NCBI RefSeq assembly: GCF_905171765.1
Contig: NC_053391.1
Location: 656,985,750-657,049,749 of the forward strand
Source of the DNA: Bufo bufo
Lineage: Eukaryota > Chordata > Amphibia > Anura > Bufonidae
Direction: 5' to 3'
Length of the DNA stretch: 64,000 nucleotides
Positions 20,101 through 31,032 of the stretch are shown piece after piece. The number at the start of each line of letters is the position of its first letter. The first letter of the stretch is position 1. The translations under genes were made by a program, and so were the position numbers. Below the pieces are notes generated by a model. It was given only the letters and a program-made list of their open reading frames with translations. It did not search any database and was not told the DNA's origin.

Positions 20101-20771
20101 AATACGTACCCCGCTCCCCGGCACCCGCGTCGCTCCTCATGCTTACATGGCTGCCGCTGCTGGGGTGTGGCAGGGGAGGATCCAGGGCAGGTGGTGGTTA
20201 GTGGGAAGAGTAAGTGTCTATTCAGATTCTTGCTATGGGTTCCAATGATTTCTATGTACGCCCCTGCCTGTACAGCCGCATGGCCAGGAGGGGTGAGGGG
20301 GACTCATTGCTAAATCAACACTACATTACCTTCATTCCTATGGCTGATTGTCCCCCACAATTATAAAATGAGGGCACATCTTAGCAATATACAATGACTG
20401 TATAGAATGGGAATGCCCCTTTAAGCCACTACTGTACCTCGTGAATGATACTTCTGCTCTTTATTTTCTTCAGTGTCTGCTATTTTTCTGTTTGTGCCCT
20501 TAGGACAAAGCAGTGGTCAGAGTCCCAAGGTGGTCTAAACTGCCGAGAAGGTTATATAGTCTAAAATACCCCCTTCCCCCATAGCCATAGATCCTCTCAT
20601 AGCACATATTAACAGAGATAGTCCAGATGAGACATATACTGTAGATCACATAGCCTGTAAGAAAGAACGTGCAGATGCAGCAGAGCTGAACTTGTCAACT
20701 GCTTATTTTGTGCATCATAATCAATAGTGGATAATGTGGATATCAATCTACATGCATCATATGTCCTAGGG

Positions 20772-21095
20772 CAGTGATGGCGAACCTTTTAGAGAGAAGT
20801 GCCCAAGCTGCAACCCAAAACCCACTTATTTATCGCAAAGTGCCGACATGGTATTTTATCCTGAATACTACAGTCTAATATGGTATATCTTCCATGTACT
20901 TTATCATGTAGCTATATTAGCCTGCCTACATTCAGTGCGCTGCCTGTGCCGTTCATAGTGCGCCCTGCGCTGATGAAGGGCAGGAAAAGTCTAAGGCATA
21001 TTGGTACACCATAGACTTTTTCCAGGGTGCGGGTGCCCACAGAGAGGGCTCTGAGTGCCGCCTCAGGCACCTGTGCCAAATGTTTGCCACCACTG
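20772..21095. mobile_element. hAT MITE with perfect 8-bp TSD
   Basis: The 324-bp element has ends CAGTGATGGCGAACC and GTTTGCCACCACTG. The octamer TCCTAGGG flanks it on both sides (20764-20771 and 21096-21103). Such CAGTGGTGGCGAACC ends are characteristic of non-autonomous hobo/Charlie-type hATs. It has no open frame. Confidence 0.9.
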
Positions 21096-21103
21096 TCCTA
21101 GGG

Positions 21104-21845
21104 AATGTAACACTGGGGGAGTCACTTGTAGAGAAGGATTTGGGTGTCCTTGTAGATCATAGATTAAATTACAGCACAATGTGAATCAGCTGCTTCTAAG
21201 GCCACCAGGATATTGTCATGTATTGAACGAGGCATGGACTCACGGGGCAGGGATGTAATATTACAGCTTTACAAAGCGTTGGTGCGGCCTCATCTGGAAT
21301 ATGCAGTTTAGTTCTGGGCACTAGTACATAGAAAGGACGCTCTGCAGCTGGAAAAAGTACAGAGGAGAGCGACTAAACTGATAAGGGGCATGGAGGGTCT
21401 TAGTTATGAAGAAAGATTAAAGAATTCCATTTATTTAGTCTTGAGAAGAGACGTCTAAAGGGGGACATGATTCACCTGTACAAGTATATAAATGAGCCAT
21501 ACAAAAAATAAGGTGAAAAACTGCTCCATGTCAAATGCCCTCAAAAGATGAGGGGGCACTGCGTCCGACTGGAGAAGAAAAAGTTCAGTTTCCAGAAGTG
21601 TCAAAGCTTCTTTACTGTAAGAACTGTAAATCTGTGGAATAGACGTCCTCAGGACGTGGTCACAGCAGGAACAGGGGACAGTTTAAAAAAAAAAAGGCTT
21701 TGATTTTTGCTTATGAAAATGTGTAGAAATCAGGATCTCACTTCCTTTCCCTAAATTCAAATCCCCAACCATCCCTTGGTTGAACTTGATGGACTTATGT
21801 CTTTTTTCAACCATATTTTCTACGTATGTAACTATGCGACCCTTA
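21104..21845 (+). mobile_element. CR1/L2-type LINE, 3' end
   Basis: Conceptual translation across several frameshifts shows the C-terminal part of a non-LTR reverse transcriptase: LEKVQRRATKLIRGMEGLSY, then RGHCVRLEKKKFSFQKCQSF and FFTVRTVNLWNR. The end TGAACTTGATGGACTTATGT plus CTTTTTTCAACC is the common 3' end of this LINE group in frogs and fishes. The first two thirds of the element are missing, the usual result of incomplete reverse transcription. Confidence 0.8.
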
Positions 21846-21867
21846 GTTGGGGTAAGATAGTAGATGT

Positions 21868-22322
21868 AGACTACTTTTACACTTGCGCTTTCCCTTTCCG
21901 CTATTGAGATCCGTCATGGGATCTCAATACCGGAGGAAAACGCTTCCGTTTTGTCCCTATTCATTATCGATGGGGACAAAAGTGAACTGATTGGAACGGA
22001 ATGCACCAGAATGCATTCCCTTCCGTTTGGCTGCGTTCCCATCGCGGACAGAAAAAAGCTGCAAGCAGCGTTTTTTGAGTGCGTCATGGGATGTGGAGCA
22101 AGACGGATCCGGCATGAAACACAATGTAAATCAATTATGCCGGATCTGTTTTCTGGGACACAAAAGAAAACGGATCCGGCACCCATTGACTTACAATGGT
22201 TTTAGTGCCGGATTCGTCATGGCTGTGTTAGAGACAATACAAGCGGATCTGTTCATAACGGATGCAGCCGGTGGTATTATGCCGTGATGGATCCAGCAAA
22301 AAAGCAGATGTGAAAGTAGCCT
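21868..22322. mobile_element. palindromic MITE, GGCTACTTTCACAC family
   Basis: The ends are AGACTACTTTTACACTTGCG and the reverse complement of AGGCTACTTTCACATCTGC. The interior resembles 19654-20100 (GAGATCCGTCATGGGATCTC, several GGATCCG). It ends about 150 bp before a trpc6 exon. Confidence 0.65.
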
Positions 22323-22472
22323 TACCCGCGTCCTATAGAAGGCAGTAAAATACACACAGCAGATGGATTCGCCTAATACACAAAGGTCCTGCTTTTGGAT
22401 CATTTGGCAAGGATTTGGTGGGATCTGTTATAGGGCTCTGCATCAGTTTTATGGAAATTTTGTTTCCCACAG

Positions 22473-22548
22473 AAAATAATGAAGCGTCTTATCAAGCGAT
22501 ACGTGCTGAAAGCTCAGGTGGACAAGGAGAACGATGAAGTCAATGAAG
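22473..22548 (+). CDS. trpc6: TRPC6 penultimate coding exon
   Basis: The 76-nt exon encodes [20 protein letters not shown] and DEVNE, then the first base of a glycine codon. In TRPC3/6/7 this is the basic horizontal C-terminal helix that overlaps the calmodulin/IP3-receptor binding region and packs under the channel's N-terminal ankyrin domain. The acceptor is TTTCCCACAG/AAA and the donor GAAG/GTGAGT; the exon starts in phase 0 and ends in phase 1, matching the following exon. The wording is nearly the same in TRPC3 and TRPC6; the last exon decides for TRPC6. Confidence 0.95.
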
Positions 22549-24610
22549 GTGAGTTAACTAAAAGTCTCAAGTACCATGTGGCGAAGATCGTCGCTGTGCA
22601 GGGAAAGACTGTGACCGGGCGGCAGGGCATAAGTGGAGGGCCTTGCAGTCAAACCCCTAGCATCAGAAAGAGATCACAATTTTTCAGCACTTTCCATGAA
22701 GAGAAAACCCTTTTAACCCCTTAAGAACCAAGCAAATTCATTTTCCCTGTGTTTTTAGGTTTTGTGTTCATAGCTTTCATGCTGTCATAAAAATGCTACG
22801 TCGGTGCAGTGATGTATCGTTCAAGCCCTGCGATTACATGATGGAGGCTCCTGTCGGAGGACCAAGGGAGCGTGTTCCCTCTGTTTAACCACTCAGGTGC
22901 TGCATTGAGTGGTTGCAGGTGCCGTGCAGCCATTAACAATGCAGACCGACTAAACAATGCAGTCTCATTAGTTTAATTACAATCCACTCCGGCTAGTAGT
23001 ATGGCCACACGCAGGGGCATAGCTAAAGGATTATGGGCCCCGGTGCAAGAGTTCAACCTGGGTCCCCCTTCCCTCAGTGCTTTGTTGCAGGGAGCAGGGG
23101 TGCACCTAGCCTTTCTCCTGCCTGAGGCAAAAATGTAAATAGTACCCCCTTCATGCCAAATTCTTAACCTAGACCCTTCCCTCCAACCCTACTGTTAGGC
23201 TACAACTACATGGCGACACTGGTCATGGCCAGGATCTCACAGTTGTGGTGATCCCATAGAAATGAATGGGATCGCAGCACTGCTGGATTTCTTGTGACTG
23301 CCGCGGCAATCCCTTTCATTTGTATGGAATCACTGCTACTCTGTAATCCTGTCCGCGACCAGTGTAGCCCTAGCCTAAAAGACATACTTGGAAAACATTA
23401 CATACAGCACTTCAAAACATACAGGGTAATACAGCACCCCATACCTCTTACATCCAGCGATGTCTCCTCTGATGTAGACGTTCTCTTTTCTCATCTTCTC
23501 CATTCAGACCAGACCGCCATGATGACTTCTTTCAGCCTTCTCTTGTCTCTGCAGAGTTTGACAAACAGACATTTTAGTTTTCTACTTTTCCATCAATCTC
23601 CCACCTTTTGAACACCCCATCCTAGCACCCCCAATACTGTGCCCAATGTGCTCCTCCATACTATCCTGCTGAAACAATTCCTCAGAAAATACTAGTACCA
23701 CACAGATAGTGCCCCTGCAATAATTATTGGCATACAGTATCCTAAAAAATAACTGTGCCCAGCAAATGGTGTCCCTGACACTAATAGTGCAAACATAATG
23801 TCCCCTAAATATAATTGTTCTAAGCTGATACTGTGTGATGCCCCTAAAGTAATAGTTCTCCCCAACGTCCCTACCAATAGCAATAATTATCTGCCAGAGT
23901 GCACTTAGTGTTAACAGTGCCCCTAATAGTAATAATGTCCCCATTGTGCCCATACTAATAATCATGTTCTCCATACTCCTCCAGTAGCAATAATTCTCCT
24001 TATAATGTGTGCCATATACAAAAATACCCCCTTATAATGTGTGCCATATACAAAAATACCCCCATAATGTGCTCCAATACAAAAAATACCCCCTTATAAT
24101 GTGCTCCAGTCCAAAAATGCCCCCTTATAATGTGTGCTAGTGCAAACATAACCTCTATAAAATGCATGCCACTGCAAAAAAAATCCCCTTTTATAATGCA
24201 TGCCAGTGCAAAAATGCCCCCTTAAAATGTGTGCCAGTACAAAAACGCCCCTTAGTGCCCCCCTAAAATGCCCCTATTTAGTGCCCCCAGTAGATGTCCC
24301 CATAGTGCTCCACCCCCACAATAGTGGCCCAACAGCATGGTGCCAAATAAAAAACAATAAACCCAAATACTTACCTCCATGCTGTTGACAGCAGTGTGAT
24401 GCAGGCCTCTTCCAACCCGTGTCCGGAACTGTACGCTGCCCAGCTCAGGTGGTGTGTAGATGATTATATCATTGCGTCACCTGTGCCAGCCTCTGATAGG
24501 CTACAGGCACTGAGGACGGCGATACATAATTAGCAGTGTGTGACTGGTAAAGGGATCTCTGTGATACGGTACTCGATCACTAGTGCGGCCTCGTCACAGT
24601 AATCATACCC
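22549..24610 (+). other. trpc6: trpc6 last intron, first part
   Basis: The intron runs 22549-25900 (GTGAGT to TTCTCTACAG). A TTAACCCCTTAAG motif at 22712 looks like a frog piggyBac-type repeat end, but no partner was found. From 23000 to 23980 I see dispersed-repeat style sequence (for example GGGGCATAGCTAAAGG) with no coding family. Confidence 0.5.
23995..24290. repeat. about 40-bp tandem repeat
   Basis: Six or seven diverged units of the type CCCCCTTATAATGTGTGCCA plus a short A-rich part. It is a minisatellite inside the last trpc6 intron. Confidence 0.75.
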
Positions 24611-25610
24611 TAAGGCCTCATGCACACAACCGTTTTTTTTTTGCGGTCCGTGGGTCTTCCTTGATTTTTGGAGGATCCATGGACATGGTGTTTTGGTGTT
24701 CGCCTGGCCGTGCGGAGCTAAACGGATCCGTCCTGACTTACAATGCAAGTCAATGTGGACGGATCCGTTTGACGTTGACACAATATGGTGCAATATGTTA
24801 GAATATACCATCGGATTTGAGTTACATTGTGAAACTCAGATCCGACAGTATATTCTAACACAGAGGCATTCCCATGGTGATGGGGACGCTTCAAGTTAGA
24901 ATATACTAAGAACTGTGTACATGACTGCCCCCTGCTGCCTGGCAGTACCCGATCTTTTACAGGGGGCTGTGATCCGCACAATTAACCCCTCAGGTGCCGC
25001 ACACTGGAGGCCGCACACTGGCCACCAATGATATTACAATAGAGGGAGGGAGGGGGGGCCGGGGGAGGCCGCACACTGGCCACCAATGATATTCAAACTG
25101 GGGAGGGAGCCGATCACAGCCCCCTGTAAGAGATCGGGTGCTGCCAGGCAGCAGGGGGCAGTCAGGTACACAGTTCTCAGTATATTCTAACTAGAAGCGT
25201 CCCCATCACTATGGGAACGCCTCTGTGTTAGAATATACTGTCGGATTTGAGTTTTCACGAAGTGAAAACTCAGCTCTGAAAAAGCTTTTATGCAGACGGA
25301 TCTTCGGATCCGTCTGCATGAAAGTAGCCTACGGACACGGATCACGGACACGGATGCCAATCGTGTGTGCATCCGTGTTTTTTCACGGACCCATTGACTT
25401 GAATGGGTCCGTGAACCGTTGTCCGTCCAAAAAATAGGACAGGTCATATTTTTTTGATGGACAGGATACACGGATCACGGAGGCGGATGACAAACGGGCC
25501 ATTTTCCGAGTTTTCAACGGACCCATTGAAAGTCAATGGGTCCGCAGAAAATCACGGAAAACGGAACAACGGCCACGGGTGCACACAACGGTCGTGTGCA
25601 TGAGGCCTTA
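24611..25610. mobile_element. 1-kb palindromic MITE, AGGCCTCATGCACAC family
   Basis: The ends are TAAGGCCTCATGCACAC and its reverse complement. Further inside, GTTAGAATATACCATCGG and the GCCTGGCAG segments around 24940 and 25145 are mirrored too, so most of the element folds back on itself. It is non-coding; open frames here are palindromic shadows. The target duplication is not clear. Confidence 0.75.
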
Positions 25611-25900
25611 ATGAAACACTTCTTGCCAATTAGCTCTTGGAGAAGTTACTAACACAGAGGTTCACTTACTTTTTCTTCCTGCACTATGGATGTTTGCTCA
25701 GAGTCCTCAATAAAAGGCACAAAACAACTATTTGCGTGTCATTAGTTTAGTTCACTTGTGTTTTTTCTATAATTGTGACAATCAAACCACATGTTACTAG
25801 TAATCAATGCAGAAATCCAGGTCATTCCAAAGGGTAGACTTCCATTTTCTTACAACTGCATATCTGCAAAACCAACAATTAATGCCATTGTTCTCTACAG

Positions 25901-26043
25901 GTGAACTAAAGGAAATAAAACAAGATATTTCAAGTCTCCGCTATGAACTCCTTGAAGAGAAGACTCACAACACAGAGGACCTTGCAGAACTCATTCGAAA
26001 ACTTGGGGAAAGATTATCAATTGACCCAAAAAAACAAGAGTAG
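25901..26043 (+). CDS. trpc6: TRPC6 last coding exon
   Basis: The exon completes a split glycine codon and encodes [20 protein letters not shown], then [19 protein letters not shown] and a short tail to TAG at 26041-26043. This is the C-terminal coiled-coil 'pole' that holds the tetramer of TRPC channels together. The [14 protein letters not shown] pattern is specific to TRPC6; TRPC3 and TRPC7 diverge here. The LRYELL segment holds the equivalents of human R895 and E897, where substitutions cause focal segmental glomerulosclerosis, and both are unchanged. The protein ends a few residues earlier than the human one (tail SIDPKKQE). Confidence 0.95.
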
Positions 26044-26540
26044 ACCAATAAGCCTGGCAATGTTCCTCCTGGCATATTCGCTGCCTTAGCTCACCATACA
26101 GTCTCCTCTTCTGCTGGGGATCCTCATCTTTTGAACGGTGCAAATAAATCCTAGCTCACCTCTCTGTCTTCTGTAATAAGTTGCTCTTCTGTTAGAGTGA
26201 CAAGACCGTTACTTATTTTCCTTATCCTTCAAGGAGAAACTCAGTTTGTCTGATCGAGAACCGCTGTGTGCTAGATCCCCCTTTATGATGTCCATATGTC
26301 CTAATGCGTAATATGGAAAGAGGTTGTCAACCCTGTTACTATCAGTGGATACTTTCAAGGATTTTCTTAAAAGTTAGGGAGCAGGGCAGTTTCTTATTTT
26401 GTGACCTCCATCACAATCTTCTTTCGAGGAAAACATAATAAAATATTGGCCCTGAGTGAATGACGGTAATGGTAATATATTGTGGGTGGACCAAAGAATG
26501 ATGAGCTTAAAAGTACAATAAAACGAAGTAGGATCAGTCA
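26044..26540 (+). other. trpc6: probable trpc6 3' UTR with polyadenylation signals
   Basis: AATAAA occurs at 26143-26148, 26437-26442 and 26517-26522 downstream of the stop. Which is used cannot be read from sequence; the first is only 100 bp from the stop. No repeat family was recognised until about 26560. Confidence 0.55.
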
Positions 26541-27925
26541 CCTCAAAATAATGCTCAGTGCACTGTGGGGATTCGCTCTGGTAGTTAGGATAAGCGGGCG
26601 CAGTACAGAAGCAAAATACAAGTTCGTAATTCCAACTTCAGTGCTTATTCACACATGATGCCAAAAACAAAACATCACTTTTGCAGTGTTGGTGTTACTT
26701 TACACCCAATGGCAAGTTAATATAACAAAAGTCACCTTGGTGGCAGTTCTGCCTCAGAAAGTTCAAATACAGGCTTTAGGCGGCCTGTTCCCCTGACACA
26801 CGGGTCTCCGCTCTCCAGCCCAGCACAGGCCTCAGATCCCAGCACACAGACCTCCTGAGTTCCACTGTCAGACTGAGGTAATCATCATCACCTGGCAGTG
26901 CTGGCTGGTTGTTATGCCTGGCAAAACCCAGCCTGGAACATGGGGAGTAGTCACCCACCCAGCACTTTGACTACTCCCAGTAAGAGCTGTCCCAGATCAG
27001 CTATTGCAGCCATACTAAGTATCAAGGTGTCAAACAGTAACTGCTGCTGACAAATAAAAAACAGCTCTTACTCCACCGAGGCCAGGAACCTCAGTGACAT
27101 GTACCTATTATCCACGATGATTCCTTGTACGTTCTTAAGGCACAAACAGAGGGCTGATTCCAAAGCAACCCAGCAAAGGTGAAGCGGTTCAGCACTCAAT
27201 TAAAATTCTGTCTTTATTCAACATAAGGACACATGTAGAAGGTTAAAATCATCTTCATTTACACGTTTCGAATGTCAAGGGCGCTCTTAGTCAGAGCATA
27301 ACATAAAATAATGATTACGTGTTTAAATACACGCTGGGGAAAAAATGCATTAGAGCACATGGAAAACCTAAAGTACAATATAAATGGAATGGGAAACAAG
27401 TAAAACACACTCAAGTAAGCAATACATATCCATAGAAATTCAGTTAAATCAAGTTTATACCCTTAGGGGAACGTCTTAAAAAGTCATAATCCAAAATGCT
27501 TCACAACTGAGGAGAACCTTCCTCCCATTGCCTATTCTTTTGGGCTGTTCACCCTTTTAATACATTTTAATACCTGCATAAAATCCATCTCTCTCCCTGA
27601 TAGTTAACAAAGTGCAGAACAGAGCTGGACAAATTTCTGTGTTCAGAATTCAAAATATTCAGCAATTCTGGTCCTCAAATTACAAGTTATACAACTGATA
27701 TAGTGCATATTCAAATGTGTACCTTCACTAATATAAACAACATAAGCCAGGGCCGTATTTACAACAAGGAACATGAGGGCACGTTCTTAGGGTGTCGAGG
27801 GGGTCGGAACTTCTCATGTCTCCTTATCAGTAACTTTTTTTTATTGTACTGTATTTACAAGTTAGGAGAATTATACTGCTTACTTACAACTAATTTAACA
27901 GTAATCTCTTCAGGAAAGCAGTGTA
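26541..27925. other. unassigned region with a Penelope-type terminal relic
   Basis: No coding family is visible. On the minus strand at 27258-27300 a sequence CTGACTAAGAGCGC ... CATTCGAAACGTG has hammerhead-like spacing but breaks the core (CTGACTA instead of CUGANGA), suggesting a decayed Penelope-type terminal repeat. The part at 26560-27180 has an LTR-like style, but I could not find ends. Confidence 0.35.
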
Positions 27926-28347
27926 AGGCTACTTTCACACTCGCGTTTTGGCTTTCCGTTTGTGAGATCCGTTCAGGGCTATCACACGCGGTCCAAAACG
28001 GATCAGTTTTGCATTCTAATGCATTCTGAATGGAAAAGGATCAGCTCCGAATGCATTAGTTTGCATCAGTTCAGTCTCCATTCCGCTTTGGAGACGGACA
28101 CCAAAGCAGAATTTTGGTGTCCGTCTGATGAAACTGAGCCAAACGGATCCATCCTGGCACACAATGTAAGTCAATGGGGACGGATCCGTTTTCACTGACA
28201 CAATCTAGCACAATAGAAAACGGATACGTCTTGGCTATGTTAAAGATAATACAAACGGATCCGTTCTGAACGGATGCATGCGGTTGTATTATCTAAACGA
28301 ATCCGTCCATGATGGATCTGCACAAAACACAAGTGTGAAAGTAGCCT
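27926..28347. mobile_element. palindromic MITE, GGCTACTTTCACAC family
   Basis: The ends are AGGCTACTTTCACACTCGCG and the reverse complement of AGGCTACTTTCACACTTGTG. Internal ACGGATCCGTTTTCACTGAC and CCGTTCTGAACGGATGCATG blocks are shared with the copies in the trpc6 introns. Confidence 0.75.
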
Positions 28348-28360
28348 GAGAGTTAAATCC

Positions 28361-28401
28361 CATAGTTACATAGTTAATACAGTTGAAAAAAGACAAGTTA
28401 A
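28361..28401 (-). mobile_element. CR1/L2-type LINE 3' tail fragment
   Basis: The minus strand reads GTCTTTTTTCAACTGTATTA and ends in TAACTATGTAACTATG, the terminal simple repeat of the same LINE group as 21104-21845. Only the last 40 bp remain. Confidence 0.5.
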
Positions 28402-28600
28402 CAAAAGTAAGTGATAAAGAGACATCAGAGCAATCAGATGAGGAGAAAGTTAAACCTAGTATATGACCGTTATGTACATTGCCAACTAGCAGAGATGATT
28501 TATCTTCCTGTCATACAGCAGACCTTTCTATAATCCACGCACTGACAAGAAAGCAGTAAAGCTCCTCGGTATAAAAAAATAATGTAGTTGCAACAGAATA

Positions 28601-29108
28601 AGGGAGCATTCACACGACCGTGTTTTTCTTCCGTGTCCGTTCCGCGTCCGTTCCGCAATTTTGACGGACAATGCACAGACCCATTCATTTCTATGGGTCC
28701 GTGAAAATTGCGGTATGCCTTTTATTCTCATCCGTGTGCTGTCCGTTCCGTGTCCGTTCCGTGTGTCCGTTCGTTTTTTTTTAGAACATGTCCTATACTT
28801 GGCCGCAAATCACGGTCCGTGGCCCCATAGAAAGTCATTGGGTCCGTGAAAAACGGATAGCACACGGAAATGCATCCGTGTGTCATCCGTTTTTAACGTA
28901 CCCCTGGACTGAAAACATTCTAGGAAACCCCATTTCAGTCCCATTTCAGTTTTTTGCGGACCGTGAAAAACGGATGACACACGGAAGCAGCACGTCCGTA
29001 TTATACGGACTTGAGGAACGGAAAAGGAAAGATAACTGAAGACATACGGAACACACGGATCCGTGATTTACGGACCGCAAAACCAACACGGTCGTGTGAA
29101 TGCTCCTA
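28601..29108. mobile_element. palindromic MITE, GGAGCATTCACACGACCG family
   Basis: GGAGCATTCACACGACCGTG at 28603 is exactly mirrored at the right end. The interior has many CCGTGTGTCATCCGTTTT-type blocks in both orientations, so the whole element is nearly palindromic. It is non-coding. Confidence 0.75.
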
Positions 29109-30169
29109 AAGGTAACCATACACCTAGAAAGAGCTAAGGCTCATTCAGATAAGTGATGTTAAATTCATTTGTGTTCCAGCCTGTGAACATGGACCCATTT
29201 TTATACGGACTATTCACAGATAATGTCCATGTCCTGTCTGTTTTTCTTGAAGATTCACTCACTTGAGTGAATGAATTCTGAGGGAAGATCAGAGCTGGAT
29301 GATGCACGCTATGATTGTAGCATGCACCATCTATTGATGGACATGACTTTGGACTTGTGCATTCGGTTTATATTTTACTGGCAGCTGTGTGTAAGGATAT
29401 ATTTAGGTGAAATGTTTTTTAACCACTAAGTCAAAATTGTATTAAAAAAGGTGTTCAAAACCAAACCCGTGTGCTTCTGGGTCCATTCGGCCACTCCACA
29501 AGAGATAAGACATATCCTATCTTTGGCCGCATCTTGCAGATCGCGGAACAAATGAAGTCAGTGGGTCCACACCACAATGTGGGGTGCACACGTCTGATGT
29601 GTTTTTCAGATTGGCGGTTTGTGGTCCACAAAATGGACATTTGTCGTGTGAATGGACCCTAAGATTGCTTTTGACACGCTCAAGTGAAGATGATTTTAAC
29701 CTTTTTAAACATGTCCTAATATTGAGTAAAGACATGTTTCACCTTTGTAAGCCTAAAACTGGTTGAGCCGACTGGCATACTTGTGCCCCATAGCATAAGA
29801 ACCTTGAATAACTATGCACAGTCAAAAATCTCCAGATACGTGCAGGAGATAAAAGACGCTTTTTTGCTTTCCTTTAATCTTAAATTGGCCGATTGTATAA
29901 TAAACTTGGTTTATGACGGACTACCAACTCAGAGAAATCAGAATCTAGACAATAAGAGATGCAGTATATCTGTAGGCAGTCACCTCTTTTCATGATAGAG
30001 GCATACAGGGTTGCCTAAGAACCATAAGGCTCTGCTCCATAGTGACATTGCTGTACCTGAGAGTTGTGATAACATTTTGCGATGATCACTTCTTCCCATA
30101 GGGTAACATTTAAACAAGAAGGTGGTTGAGGTAATACTCTAGTTCTGTCACGGCTTCACGTTGATCATT
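29109..30169. other. unassigned, MITE relics
   Basis: The 29137-29662 stretch begins AAGGCTCATTCAGATAAG and ends GTGTGAATGGACCCTAAG, resembling a worn member of the palindromic MITE group. The rest shows no recognisable feature. Confidence 0.35.
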
Positions 30170-31032
30170 TGGAGCCCTAGCCTTACATGCCGCGTGAGAA
30201 AAATCGGCATGTTTGCTACCCAGACCCGAACCCGGACTTCTTCACAGAAGTTCGGGTTTGGGTTCGGTGTTGTGTAGATTTTATTACTTTCCCTTATAAC
30301 ATGTTTATAAGGGAAAATAATTGCATTCTTAATACAGAATGCAGAGTACAATAGGGTTGGAGGGGTTAAAAAATAAATTAATTAAACTCACCTCATACAC
30401 TTGTTCGCGCAGCCCGGCTTCTCTTCCTTCTTCTTCTTTGAGGACCTGGGAGGAAAAGGACCTTTGGTGACGTCACTGGCTCATCACATGGTCCATCACC
30501 ATGGTTATGGATCATGTGATGGACCATGCGATGAGCGCTGTGACGTCACCAAAGGTCCTTTTCTCCCAGGTCATCAAAGAAGAAGGAAGAGAAGTCGGGC
30601 TGCTTGAACAAGTGGATTAAGGTGAGTTAAATTTTTATTTATTTTTTCAACCCCTCCATCCATAGTTTACTATGCATTCTGTATTAAGAATGCTATTATT
30701 TTCCCTTATAACCATGTTATAAGGGAAAATAATAACGATCGGGTCCCCATCCCGATAGTCACCTAGCAACTATGCGTGAAAATTGCACCGCATCCGCACT
30801 TGCTTGCGATTTTCATGCAGCCCGATTAACTTCTATGGGGCCTGTTTTGCGTGAAAAACGCACAATATAGAGCTTGCTGCGATTTTTACGCAACACACAA
30901 GTGATGCGTGAAAATCACCGCTCATGTGCACAGCCCCATAGAAGTGAATGGGTCCGGATTCAGTACGGGTGCAATACGTTCACCTCACGAATTGCATCCG
31001 CGCAGAAAACTCGCCCGTGTGAAAGAGGCCTT
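30170..31032. mobile_element. palindromic foldback repeat and MITE
   Basis: A large inverted repeat is centred near 30505: GGACCTTTGGTGACGTCAC (left) faces GTGACGTCACCAAAGGTCC (right), and ACAGAATGC / TTATAAGGGAAAATAAT blocks are mirrored farther out. The right part (30770-31032) ends GTGTGAAAGAGGCCTTAC with AAAATCGC-type repeats and looks like a separate MITE. Exact ends are uncertain. Confidence 0.55.

Larger units (their letters stand above)
18374..20424. mobile_element. possible T2-like element with later insertions
   Basis: TTAAAGGGGTATTCCCAT at the left matches the reverse complement of the right-hand ATGGGAATGCCCCTTTAA with one mismatch. If the ends belong together, the 2-kb interior has been expanded by other repeats, including the MITE at 19654-20100. 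They could also be ends of two separate copies. Confidence 0.45.
18350..22472 (+). other. trpc6: trpc6 intron filled with repeats
   Basis: A 4.1-kb intron, GTAATT to TTTCCCACAG. It contains a T2-like pair of ends, two palindromic MITEs, a hAT MITE and the 3' end of a CR1-type LINE, listed separately. The remaining parts show nothing recognisable. Confidence 0.85.

Noticed and set aside
23582..23974. 130-codon minus-strand ORF in the last trpc6 intron
   Set aside because: Low-complexity intronic sequence near a tandem repeat; no motif or splice context.
27258..27300. Possible hammerhead on the minus strand
   Set aside because: The conserved box reads CTGACTA, which breaks the CUGANGA core; mentioned only as a relic.
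30401..30607. 68-codon ORF with a Lys/Arg-rich end
   Set aside because: It lies across the centre of a palindromic foldback repeat.
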